NCBI RefSeq assembly: GCF_035575815.1
Contig: NZ_DATLXO010000044.1
Coordinates: 1 to 11,937 of the forward strand
Reading direction: 5' to 3'
DNA: 11,937 bases
From: Iamia sp035575815
Lineage (GTDB): Bacteria > Actinomycetota > Acidimicrobiia > Acidimicrobiales > Iamiaceae
Positions 4,228-11,608 of this stretch are shown here, piece by piece. Below the pieces are notes generated by a model. The model worked only from the letters and a program-made list of their open reading frames with translations, did not search any database and was not told the origin of the DNA. Positions within the stretch are counted from its first letter, which is position 1. Each line of letters opens with the position of its first letter. The translations under genes and the position numbers were made by a program.

Positions 4228-6771
4228 GTGACCGGCACCACGACGACTCCGCTCTCCCTCGGTGACCGGGTGCCGCCCCCGGGCGACCCCGAGCTGGTGA
4301 TCGACGCCTTCATGGCCTGGGTCGAGGACCGGGGACTGGCGCTCTACCCGGCCCAGGAGGAGGCGCTGCTCGAGATCGTCGCCGGCTCCCACGTGATCGT
4401 GAACACGCCGACGGGGTCGGGCAAGAGCCTCATCGCCACCGCGGCGCACCTCGCGGCGCTGGCCGACGGGCGGCGCAGCTTCTACACCGCCCCCATCAAG
4501 GCCCTGGTGTCGGAGAAGTTCTTCGAGCTGTCGGCCACCTTCGGCGCCGAACGGGTGGGGATGATGACCGGTGACGCGGCGGTGAACCCCGACGCCCCGA
4601 TCATCTGCGCAACGGCGGAGATCGTGGCCAACATGGCCCTGCGGTGGGGCCGCGCCGCGCCGGTCGGCCAGGTGGTGATGGACGAGTTCCACTACTTCGC
4701 CGACCCGGACCGGGGCTGGGCCTGGCAGGTACCCCTGCTCGAGCTGACGAACGCCCAGCACGTCCTGCTCTCCGCGACCCTCGGCGACGTCACCCGCTTC
4801 GAGGAGGACCTCGAGCGGCGCACCGGACGACCGGTCGCCGTCGTGCGCTCCGCCTCGCGCCCGGTGCCCCTGGTGCACGACTTCCGCATGGTGTCGCTCA
4901 CCGAGACCCTCGACGAGCTGCTCGCCACGGGCGGTGCACCCGTCTACATCGTCCACTTCACCCAGGCCGGAGCGGCCGAGCGGGCCCAGTCGCTCATGAG
5001 CCTCAAGCTCTGCACCCGCGAGGAGAAGGACGCCATCGCCGAGCTGATCGGTGACTTCCGCTTCGCCGCAGGGTTCGGCAAGACCCTGTCGCGCTTCGTG
5101 CGCCACGGGGTGGGCGTCCACCACGCCGGCATGCTCCCGAAGTACCGGCGTCTCGTGGAGCGCCTGGCCCAGGCCGGGCTGCTCAAGGTCATCTGCGGCA
5201 CCGACACCCTCGGCGTGGGCATCAACGTCCCGATCCGCACGGTGGTGCTGACCGCCCTGTCGAAGTACGACGGGGTGTCGAACCGCCTGCTGAGCGCCCG
5301 GGAGTTCCACCAGATCGGCGGCCGGGCCGGGCGGGCCGGGTTCGACACCCTGGGCACCGTGGTGGTCATGGCCCCCGAGCACGCCATCGAGAACGCCAAG
5401 GCCGCCGCCAAGGCGGCAGCCAGGTCCGGCGCGGACGGCAAGAAGCGCAAGCTGGTGAAGAAGCGGCCTCCCGACGGGGTCGTCTCGTGGGGTGAGCCCA
5501 CCTTCACCCGGTTGGTGGCGGCCGACCCCGAACCGCTCACCTCGAGCCTGTCGGTCACCCACTCGATGCTGATCAACGTGCTCGACCGCCCCGGTGACGG
5601 GCGCGCCGCGCTGCACCGGCTGCTCACCGACAACTTCGAGACCGAGGCCCAGCGCGAGCTGCACCTGGTGCGGGCGGCGGAGATCGAGCGGGCCCTGATC
5701 GAGGGGGGCGTGGTCGAGGAGCTGGAGGGACCCGACGAGAAGGGCCGCACGGTCCGTGTCACTGTTCAGCTGCAGCCCGACTTCGCCCTCAACCAGCCCC
5801 TCTCCCCCTTCGCGCTGGCCGCCCTGGACCTGCTCGATCCCGAGAGCCCGACCCACGCCCTCGACGTGGTCTCGGTCATCGAGTCGGTGCTCGAGGACCC
5901 TCGGCCGGTCATCTCGGCCCAGGTCAACAAGGCCAAGGGTGACGCGGTGGGGCGGATGAAGGCCGAGGGCATGGACTACGACCAGCGCATGGCCGAGCTC
6001 GACACGATCACCCACCCGAAGCCGTTGGCCGAGCTGCTCGAGCCCATGTTCGACCTCTACCGCCAGAACCACCCCTGGGTGGCCGACACCCCGCTGCGCC
6101 CCAAGTCGGTGGTGCGCGAGATGTACGAGCGGGCCATGGGCTTCAGTGACTACGTCCGCCACTACCAGCTGGCCCGGGTCGAGGGCACCGTGCTGCGGTA
6201 CCTGACCGACGCGTACAAGACGCTCGGCAAGACCGTCCCCGAGGACACCAAGACCGAGGAGCTGGTCGACATCACCGAGTGGCTGGGCGAGATCGTGCGC
6301 CAGGTCGATTCCAGCCTGCTCGACGAGTGGGACGCCCTGCGGCACCCGGTGAGCAGCGTCGGGCCGCCCGCCGAGGAGCCCATCGACCGGGCGCCTCCGC
6401 CGCTCACCGCCAACCGGCGGGCCTTCACGGTGCTGGTGCGCAACGCCATGTTCCGACGGGTCGAGCTGGTCGTCGCCCAACGGTGGACGGCCCTCGGCGA
6501 GCTCGACGGCGACGACGGGTGGACCGCCGAGCGATGGTACGAGGCGATGAAGCCCTACTTCGCGGAGTACGACTCGGTCGCCATCGACCCCGACGCCCGC
6601 AACCCCGTCCTGCTCGGCGTCGAGGAGCACCCCGAGCACTGGGACGTGCGCCAGACCCTGTCGGACCCGGCCGGTGACCACGGCTGGACCATCCGGGCCC
6701 AGGTCGACCTGGTCGCCTCCGACGAGACGGGAGAGGCCGTCGTCCGGGTCACCGACGTGGCCGAGGGCTGA
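4228..6771 (+). CDS. Ski2-like DEAD/DEAH-box helicase with C-terminal DUF3516
   Basis: ATP-dependent superfamily 2 helicase of 847 residues, of the actinobacterial type usually annotated as DUF3516-domain RNA helicase; the in vivo substrate is not established. Motifs in order: Q-motif-like LYPAQEEAL (40-48), Walker A TPTGSGKS (60-67), APIKALVSEK (motif Ia), Walker B DEFH (152-155), LSAT (181-184), HHAGMLPKYRR (from 298), TDTLGVGINVP (motif V) and QIGGRAGRAG (362-371, motif VI). A Lys/Arg-rich stretch with KKRKLVKKRP follows at about 391-417, perhaps for nucleic acid contact. The rest (about 420-847) is the mostly helical DUF3516 region, ending in a WTIRAQVDLVASDETGEAVVRV strand pair. GTG 4228 is chosen because the frame before it overlaps the PH gene and the usual N-terminal LSLGDR-type segment follows; TACCAT suits a leaderless start. 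The motifs are complete, so the enzyme should be active. Confidence 0.93.
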   Translation: MTGTTTTPLSLGDRVPPPGDPELVIDAFMAWVEDRGLALYPAQEEALLEIVAGSHVIVNTPTGSGKSLIATAAHLAALADGRRSFYTAPIKALVSEKFFELSATFGAERVGMMTGDAAVNPDAPIICATAEIVANMALRWGRAAPVGQVVMDEFHYFADPDRGWAWQVPLLELTNAQHVLLSATLGDVTRFEEDLERRTGRPVAVVRSASRPVPLVHDFRMVSLTETLDELLATGGAPVYIVHFTQAGAAERAQSLMSLKLCTREEKDAIAELIGDFRFAAGFGKTLSRFVRHGVGVHHAGMLPKYRRLVERLAQAGLLKVICGTDTLGVGINVPIRTVVLTALSKYDGVSNRLLSAREFHQIGGRAGRAGFDTLGTVVVMAPEHAIENAKAAAKAAARSGADGKKRKLVKKRPPDGVVSWGEPTFTRLVAADPEPLTSSLSVTHSMLINVLDRPGDGRAALHRLLTDNFETEAQRELHLVRAAEIERALIEGGVVEELEGPDEKGRTVRVTVQLQPDFALNQPLSPFALAALDLLDPESPTHALDVVSVIESVLEDPRPVISAQVNKAKGDAVGRMKAEGMDYDQRMAELDTITHPKPLAELLEPMFDLYRQNHPWVADTPLRPKSVVREMYERAMGFSDYVRHYQLARVEGTVLRYLTDAYKTLGKTVPEDTKTEELVDITEWLGEIVRQVDSSLLDEWDALRHPVSSVGPPAEEPIDRAPPPLTANRRAFTVLVRNAMFRRVELVVAQRWTALGELDGDDGWTAERWYEAMKPYFAEYDSVAIDPDARNPVLLGVEEHPEHWDVRQTLSDPAGDHGWTIRAQVDLVASDETGEAVVRVTDVAEG

Positions 6772-6772
6772 T

Positions 6773-6790
6773 CGCCGCGCCGGCGCGGCG
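6773..6790. terminator. Perfect 18-bp palindrome after the helicase gene
   Basis: CGCCGCGCCGGCGCGGCG begins 1 nt after the helicase stop codon and is self-complementary over its whole length; a folded RNA would have about 7 bp and a 4-nt loop. There is no T-tract. It probably terminates or stabilises the helicase mRNA. Confidence 0.45.
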
Positions 6791-6796
6791 CGGTGG

Positions 6797-6828
6797 GGGC
6801 GCTCGGACCTCCCGGTTCGGGCGCTCGG
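6797..6828 (+). repeat. Two GGGCGCTCGG direct repeats 22 bp apart
   Basis: GGGCGCTCGG occurs at 6797-6806 and 6819-6828, about two helical turns apart, ending 23 bp before the next gene. They may be a regulator site for the spermidine-synthase-like gene, or chance in GC-rich DNA. Confidence 0.25.
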
Positions 6829-6839
6829 GCGTCGGCGGC

Positions 6840-6845
6840 CAAGAT
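6840..6845 (+). promoter_or_regulatory. Possible -10 element for a leaderless transcript of the fused MFS gene
   Basis: CAAGAT ends 6 nt before the ATG at 6852 and differs from TAnnnT only at its first base. No Shine-Dalgarno is present. TTCGGG at 6816-6821 (18-bp spacing) is a poor -35. Confidence 0.3.
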
Positions 6846-6851
6846 GCACCG

Positions 6852-8279
6852 ATGCGATCGTGGAAGGCCAGCGCGGCCGTGTTCGGTTCGTCCGCCGCCG
6901 TGCTCGTGCTCGAGATCATCGCCGGGCGACTGATGGCCCCCTACGTGGGGATCTCGCTCGAGACCTTCACCGGGATCATCGGCACCATGCTGGCGGGCAT
7001 CGCCGTCGGGGCCGGCCTGGGCGGGTGGCTGGCCGACCACCGCGAGCCCCGCCCTCTGCTCGGGCCCCTGCTCGTCGCCGGCGGCGCCCTGACGTGGCTG
7101 TCACTGCCGATCGTCACCACGCTGGGGCCCGGGGTGGGCGAGGGGCCGGTGGCCATCGTGGTGCTGACCACCGCCGCGTTCTTCGGGCCGGCCGTGGTGC
7201 TGAGCGCCATCAGCCCGATCATCGCCAAGATCCGCCTGGCCCGGCTCGACGAGACGGGCACGGTGGTCGGCGGTCTCTCGGCGGCCGGCACCATCGGCGC
7301 CCTCGCCGGCACCTTCCTCACCGGGTTCGTCCTGGTCGCCACGTTGACGTCGAGGGCGATCGTGTTGGGCGTGGGGGCGATCCTGGTCCTCGTCGGCGTC
7401 GCCGTCTGGGTGCGGCTCGGGCGCCGACCCGACGTGCCCACCGTCGCCGTGGTGCTGGCCATGGGCTTCATGGGCGCATCGAGCCCGAGCCAGTGCCAGC
7501 TCGAGACCTCCTACTTCTGTGTTCGCATCGTCGACGATCCGAAGCTGGCCACCGGCCGGACCCTCTACCTCGACACGCTCCGCCACGCGTACGTCGACCT
7601 CGACGATCCCACCAACCTCGGCCTGCGCTACGTGCGGCTGCTCGCCGATGTGGCTGACGGCCTGCCCGACGGACCGCTCGACGCGGTGCACATCGGAGGT
7701 GGGGGCTTCAGCTTCCCGCGCTACGTGGAGGCGACCCGGCCGGCGAGCACGAACGAGGTGCTCGAGATCGACGGCGACCTGGTGGGGTTGGCTGAGGACG
7801 AGCTCGGGCTGGTGCGCAGCGACACCCTGCGGGTCACGGTGAGCGATGCTCGCCTGGCCCTCGACGACCGGCCGACCGACAGTGCAGACCTCGTCGTCGG
7901 GGACGCCTTCGGCAGCCAGTCCGTGCCATGGCACCTCACCACCGCCGAGGTGGTGACCGAGATCGACCGGATCCTGCGACCCGGCGGCGTCTACGCGATG
8001 AACGTGATCGACGGAGCCGACAGCGACTTCGCTCGCGCCCAGCTCGCGACCCTCGCCGATCGCTTCGCCCACGTGGCGGTTATCTTGCCCCGCGGCGGGG
8101 TGCCCGGGCATCGGGCCGTGAACCAGATCCTGCTGGCCTCCTCCGCGCCGCTCCCCGAGCTCGCCATCGCCCCGGCGGATGGCGAGCTGGTCGAGGGCCC
8201 GGCGGTCGACCGCTACATCGGCGACGCCGAGGTGCTGACCGACGAGCGGGCTCCTGCCGACCTGCTCGTCTTCCGCTGA
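6852..8279 (+). CDS. Fused MFS/spermidine-synthase-like membrane protein
   Basis: A 475-residue protein with about seven N-terminal membrane helices (roughly 7-28, 36-58, 67-88, 96-122, 133-160, 162-186, 194-208) and a cytoplasmic Rossmann domain of the polyamine aminopropyltransferase type. The linker has SQCQLETSYFCVRIVDDP, TLYLDTLRHAYVDLDDPTNL and LRYVRLLADV, typical of this actinobacterial family. The nucleotide loop reads IGGGGFSFPRY (281-291), where true spermidine synthases have GGGDG. The catalytic-loop region has D351 in GDAFGSQSVPWHLTT, and the second Asp of the usual D-x-x-D is Gly354. The ILRPGGVYAMNVID strand is intact. Binding of an adenosyl compound is plausible; spermidine synthesis is unlikely. 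Some annotations call such proteins spermidine synthase, which I would not follow. It lies 80 bp after the helicase, same strand, behind a palindrome. Confidence 0.88.
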   Translation: MRSWKASAAVFGSSAAVLVLEIIAGRLMAPYVGISLETFTGIIGTMLAGIAVGAGLGGWLADHREPRPLLGPLLVAGGALTWLSLPIVTTLGPGVGEGPVAIVVLTTAAFFGPAVVLSAISPIIAKIRLARLDETGTVVGGLSAAGTIGALAGTFLTGFVLVATLTSRAIVLGVGAILVLVGVAVWVRLGRRPDVPTVAVVLAMGFMGASSPSQCQLETSYFCVRIVDDPKLATGRTLYLDTLRHAYVDLDDPTNLGLRYVRLLADVADGLPDGPLDAVHIGGGGFSFPRYVEATRPASTNEVLEIDGDLVGLAEDELGLVRSDTLRVTVSDARLALDDRPTDSADLVVGDAFGSQSVPWHLTTAEVVTEIDRILRPGGVYAMNVIDGADSDFARAQLATLADRFAHVAVILPRGGVPGHRAVNQILLASSAPLPELAIAPADGELVEGPAVDRYIGDAEVLTDERAPADLLVFR

Positions 8280-8353
8280 CGCACCGGCCCGTACCGGGGC
8301 TGACCATGGATGGAGTCTCCGGTCCCACGCAGGGTGGATGAGCAGGCCCGGAG

Positions 8354-8366
8354 AGACCGGCGGTCT
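8354..8366 (+). repeat. Small hairpin in the leader of the GH16 gene
   Basis: AGACC, loop GGC, GGTCT. It is the first of two short hairpins in the 152-bp spacer between the MFS-fusion and GH16 genes. Alone it is weak; I compared the region with common riboswitch consensus sequences from memory and saw no match. Confidence 0.25.
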
Positions 8367-8387
8367 ACCGCTCACAGTGGCGCCGCG

Positions 8388-8402
8388 ACCCCCGATGGGG
8401 GT
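8388..8402 (+). repeat. GC-rich hairpin 30 bp before the GH16 start
   Basis: ACCCCC, loop GAT, GGGGGT: a perfect 6-bp stem. It could be a terminator for the upstream gene, a leader structure of the hydrolase mRNA, or an operator. Confidence 0.35.
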
Positions 8403-8431
8403 GCAGTCTCGCCTCCACAGAACCCAGGTCC

Positions 8432-9904
8432 ATGCTCGCGCTTCCCGTCCTGCGCCGTCGGCTCCCGGCCGTCGCCCTCGCCGTCCTCCTCGTCACCGTC
8501 GCCGCCGCCTGCGACCCCGAGGCCATGCCCGCGCCGGCACCGGCCCCCCGGACCGTTCGGACCGATCTCGACACCTTCACGGTGTCGAGTCAACCCACGG
8601 CCACGCGAGGCAACGACGTCGTGATGCGCGTCATGGCCAGTGGCGGCAAGACCAAGATCGGCTACGCCTCGTTCCCCGTCGCCGGCTCCGCCCCCACGGT
8701 GGACGGGACGGTGCACCTCTACGCCCGCCAGGCCGGCTTCAACCTGCAGGTCCGCAACGTGGGCTCCTTCTCCGACGGCACGACCCACAACGACCGCCCG
8801 GCGCTCGGGACCCAGGTGGGCACCCTCCCGGCCACGGCGGCGGACACCCGTCACGCCATCTCCGTCCGGGGCATCCGGGTGGACGGAGGCCAGGCGCACC
8901 TGGCCTTCACCACGACCAGCCCCTATGAGCTCGAGCTGCTGTCCTCCGAGGGCGCGGCTGCCGCCGGCCAGGCCACCAACGCCCCCACGCTCGTCGTCGG
9001 CCCACCGGCCGCACCGACCCCTTTGCCGACCGTGCCTGAGCCGACGCCGGCGCCGCCGTCGGGCTGGAGGCTCACCTTCGCCGATGAGTTCAACGGCTCG
9101 AGCGTCGACCCCGTCAAGTGGAACGTGTATGACCAGGGCAAGGGCGACACGGTGGAGTCACCCAAGGCCTCGACCTGCGCCCGGGACGACAACGTGTCGG
9201 TCGCCGGCGGCAAGCTCGTCATGCGCACCCGCAAGGCCAACGGCGGCTGCACCGCCGGGCAGGCCCAGTCCGGTGCCGGGATGAACACCTGGGGCCGCTT
9301 CGAGCAGGCCGGCGGCCGCTTCGTCGCCCGAGGGCGCTGGACCCATGCGGGCAACCACCTCTGGGGCGGCTTCTGGACCCACGGCAACGGCGGCGCCGGG
9401 TGGACGAAGGACAACCCCACCGAGATCGATGTCTGGGAGTACATCGGCAAGAGCGCCGAGCCCAACATCAGCCGCTACAAGCCGGCGATCCACTACAACT
9501 ACACCTGCGAGGGCACCTGCGGGATGCAGAACCTCCAGCAGCTCGACTACGACGTCACCGCATGGCACACCTACGCCGTCGAGTGGGAGCCGACCGACCC
9601 GGCCGACCCGACCACGATGCAGATCCGCTTCTACCTCGACGGTCGCCAGATCGCCCTGTTCGACAAGCACGGCACCTGGAGGGTCACCCCGACGGGCACC
9701 CGCGTGCTCGAGATCGCCGGCGGCTGGAAGAACCCCGCCGGCGCCTTCCCCAACCCCTTCGGCATGGACCGGCCCCACAAGCTGATCCTCTCGGCGTGGG
9801 TGGGTGCCCCCGGCGTCAGCCCCGCCACCGTCGCCGCCGGGTACAACCCCTCCGGCGGCGGGGCGAACCTCGAGATCGACTACGTGCGGGTCTACTCCCG
9901 CTAA
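8432..9904 (+). CDS. Secreted GH16 glycoside hydrolase with N-terminal CBM96/DNRLRE-like domain
   Basis: Extracellular endo-acting beta-glycan hydrolase of family GH16 (laminarinase, lichenase and agarase type); the exact glycan is unknown. Residues 1-26 are a signal peptide (RRR, then a hydrophobic core) ending VAAAC with Cys27, so lipoprotein anchoring is possible, although Ala at -3 makes a weak lipobox. Residues about 46-188 form a beta domain like CBM96/DNRLRE (FTVSSQPTATRGNDVVMRV, VDGTVHLYARQAGFNLQVR, then NDRPALGTQVGTLPATAADT, ending NAPTLVV). A Pro-rich linker covers about 190-211. The catalytic domain runs 212-490, from WRLTFADEFNGSSVDPVKWN to LEIDYVRVY, with the GH16 motif EIDVWE at 331-336: Glu331 nucleophile, Glu336 acid/base. 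Several Cys, including TCEGTC, suggest disulfides. The ATG start has only a weak ribosome site. A strong hairpin follows the stop. Confidence 0.93.
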   Translation: MLALPVLRRRLPAVALAVLLVTVAAACDPEAMPAPAPAPRTVRTDLDTFTVSSQPTATRGNDVVMRVMASGGKTKIGYASFPVAGSAPTVDGTVHLYARQAGFNLQVRNVGSFSDGTTHNDRPALGTQVGTLPATAADTRHAISVRGIRVDGGQAHLAFTTTSPYELELLSSEGAAAAGQATNAPTLVVGPPAAPTPLPTVPEPTPAPPSGWRLTFADEFNGSSVDPVKWNVYDQGKGDTVESPKASTCARDDNVSVAGGKLVMRTRKANGGCTAGQAQSGAGMNTWGRFEQAGGRFVARGRWTHAGNHLWGGFWTHGNGGAGWTKDNPTEIDVWEYIGKSAEPNISRYKPAIHYNYTCEGTCGMQNLQQLDYDVTAWHTYAVEWEPTDPADPTTMQIRFYLDGRQIALFDKHGTWRVTPTGTRVLEIAGGWKNPAGAFPNPFGMDRPHKLILSAWVGAPGVSPATVAAGYNPSGGGANLEIDYVRVYSR

Positions 9905-9932
9905 CGGTCACACCATCGCCACCGCGAGCTTC

Positions 9933-9967
9933 GGACCGATGTCCACCATCACGGGGGACATCGGTCC
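9933..9967. terminator. Bidirectional-type terminator hairpin between convergent genes
   Basis: GGACCGATGTCC (9933-9944) and GGACATCGGTCC (9956-9967) form a perfect 12-bp stem with an 11-nt loop. It lies 28 bp after the GH16 stop and 155 bp beyond the stop of the opposing DUF2254 gene. No T-tract follows on either strand. This is the longest perfect stem I found in the window. Confidence 0.75.
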
Positions 9968-10122
9968 AAGGTTCCGCCGTCTGGGGCTGAGTAGTGAATA
10001 GCGGTCCGGTCCCAGGTCAGAGCGTCGGAGCGGTGCGAGCGATCCTCATCCATCGTGGAGGCCGAAGGCCATGGGGTCTCAGACGCAAACCAGGGGCACA
10101 GGCGCGTCACGCGGAGGGTCGA
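9968..10122. other. Non-coding spacer, nothing recognised
   Basis: After the terminator hairpin and before the end of the DUF2254 gene. I see no tRNA, repeat or convincing small reading frame; only a short GGCC-GAA-GGCC hairpin. It is somewhat less GC-biased than its surroundings. Confidence 0.4.
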
Positions 10123-11430
10123 TCAGGCGCCGAACAGCTTGGCGTGGGCGTGGCGCACGCGATGTCGGTCCGGCTCGACGATGTCGGCCGCGTCGACGTG
10201 TTCGAGTACCAGGTGCGCCTGGGCCAGCAGCGGCCGAGCCCGATGGGCGTCGCCGCTGGCCCCGGCGGCGTCGATCACGCCGGCGATCATCTCCAAGAGG
10301 TAGATGCACACCATGGGCTGATCCGCGGCGGCAGCCCGCAGCTCGGAGACGGCCAGCTCAGCGAGGTCCACGTCGGTCATGGAGTGGGGCGCCAGCAGGT
10401 GCCTGCCCTCGTCGTCGCGGTGAGCAGTCGGGATGGCCGGCGCGGTGAACCGGGCCGCAAGGACCGTGCCGAGGTGGAAGATCGCATCCTGCGCCGTCGT
10501 CGGGTCATTGACCCCCGGCGAGAGCGCCCGCAAGGCCACGTCCACGAGCTGGCGCACGCCGTACCCGCTGTCCTCGCCCATGGTCCGAGTGGGGCCGAGA
10601 CGGACGGCGGCGCGAGCCGCGCGTGCGGCGCCGTCCAACCGGTCGCGCCCGACCGGGGGGCTCACGCGACACAGGGCCGTGCCCGCGATGACGTAGCGAC
10701 CCGTGTCGGTGTCCAGCTCGACGACGCCTCCCGGTTCGCCGAGCGCCAGGAGGGCAACGCGGTCGACCTGGCGCACCCACCCGTCGGCGGCGAATCGGAT
10801 CACGGTAGGTGCGGGGTGGTCGGGGAGTGTGGGCGCCTCCCGCGTGCTCAGGGCCGACGGGCCGGCGTGAGAAGCTGACGAGGTGCGGACGGCTTCGTCC
10901 ACGATGCGACCGAGAATGACGCTGACATCCATCTGTTGAGAGGTGTGGTGGATCGCGGCGACGATGGCGAGGACCGCAAGCAGCCCGAGTAGAAGGCCGA
11001 CCGCAACTGAGAAGTCCGGCACGACCTCGTTGCCCCCATCCGAGAGCGGTCCCCGTACCCTCTGCAGGGTGACGAGGCAGAAGGTGAACGTCGCCAGGAC
11101 CACGGCGATCACCCGCCGGTGGAACGGGTCGCGGGTAAGCCCGTGGATGACGCGGGGAGAGAACTGCTGCGAGCCCAGTTGCATGATGAGCAGCGACACC
11201 GAGAACGAGATGCTGGCAAATGTGATGGTGGCGGCCGCCACCGTTGAGAGCACCGCACGGGCGTTGTCCACCGTAGACTCGCCGACCCACGTGCCGGCCT
11301 CGACACCGACGGCTATTCGGGCCGCGACGAAAGCGGCGACGACCGCCACGGCTGGGAGGAAGAAGAAGTTGGCGCGCAGCGTCTCGGCGGCGGCCTGCAG
11401 GCGTCGGCTCACCGACCGCACCCTAGACAT
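10123..11430 (-). CDS. DUF2254-domain membrane protein
   Basis: A 435-residue inner-membrane protein of the uncharacterised DUF2254 family; no reaction is known. Four membrane helices lie in the first 165 residues: about 22-44 (NFFFLPAVAVVAAF), 59-85 (VLSTVAAATITFASISFSVS), 107-126 (RRVIAVVLATFTFCLVTL) and 140-165 (FSVAVGLLLGLLAVLAIVAA). The short loop GSQQFSPRVI after helix 2 and IHHTSQQMDV after helix 4 are family hallmarks. The rest is soluble and contains YGVRQLVDVALRALSPGVND, another conserved motif. The start is uncertain. ATG 11430 is used because family proteins begin with a short basic segment (RVRSVSRRLQ) before helix 1. A GTG in frame at 11454 and one at 11421 are possible; GAGAGG touches the ATG and suits the latter by spacing. 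It converges on the GH16 gene and has no near neighbour on its own strand. Confidence 0.9.
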   Translation of the reverse strand: MSRVRSVSRRLQAAAETLRANFFFLPAVAVVAAFVAARIAVGVEAGTWVGESTVDNARAVLSTVAAATITFASISFSVSLLIMQLGSQQFSPRVIHGLTRDPFHRRVIAVVLATFTFCLVTLQRVRGPLSDGGNEVVPDFSVAVGLLLGLLAVLAIVAAIHHTSQQMDVSVILGRIVDEAVRTSSASHAGPSALSTREAPTLPDHPAPTVIRFAADGWVRQVDRVALLALGEPGGVVELDTDTGRYVIAGTALCRVSPPVGRDRLDGAARAARAAVRLGPTRTMGEDSGYGVRQLVDVALRALSPGVNDPTTAQDAIFHLGTVLAARFTAPAIPTAHRDDEGRHLLAPHSMTDVDLAELAVSELRAAAADQPMVCIYLLEMIAGVIDAAGASGDAHRARPLLAQAHLVLEHVDAADIVEPDRHRVRHAHAKLFGA

Positions 11431-11460
11431 CCTCTCGTTGGGCAGGACCTCCACCTGCGT

Positions 11461-11478
11461 GCTCGGACGGTCCCGAGC
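11461..11478. promoter_or_regulatory. 6-bp inverted repeat upstream of the DUF2254 gene
   Basis: GCTCGG (11461-11466) and CCGAGC (11473-11478) flank a 6-nt centre, about 31 bp before the chosen ATG at 11430. This could be an operator or a terminator hairpin between the transposase remnant and the DUF2254 gene. Low support. Confidence 0.3.
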
Positions 11479-11498
11479 CCTCCGGGGTTCAGAGCCTG

Positions 11499-11603
11499 TC
11501 AGGACCGGTGGCCGAGGACGACCAGAGCGGCCAGCCGGGCCTCGGTGGGCGAGGCGACGCTGATGGCATCTTCCGCCGCTCGATGCGCGAGCTCGAGGTG
11601 CCG
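11499..11603 (-). pseudogene. Possible 34-codon tail of another gene next to the ISL3 remnant
   Basis: In a different frame from the transposase piece, between a TAG and a TGA, the minus strand reads RHLELAHRAAEDAISVASP then TEARLAALVVLGHRS. The helix-like, Ala/Glu/Leu-rich composition looks like a real protein C-terminus, unlike the transposase frame over the same bases. I do not recognise the family. It may be the stump of a gene truncated by the insertion or deletion, or a chance frame. Confidence 0.25.
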
Positions 11604-11608
11604 CTACT

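Noticed and set aside
3907..6849. Very long open frame on the minus strand opposite the helicase
   Set aside because: It mirrors the helicase codons and gives a His/Val/Gly/Asp-rich product without motifs; the plus-strand helicase motifs are complete.
10071..10448. Plus-strand frames over the end of the DUF2254 gene
   Set aside because: They are antisense to a conserved membrane-protein gene and read as basic low-complexity sequence.
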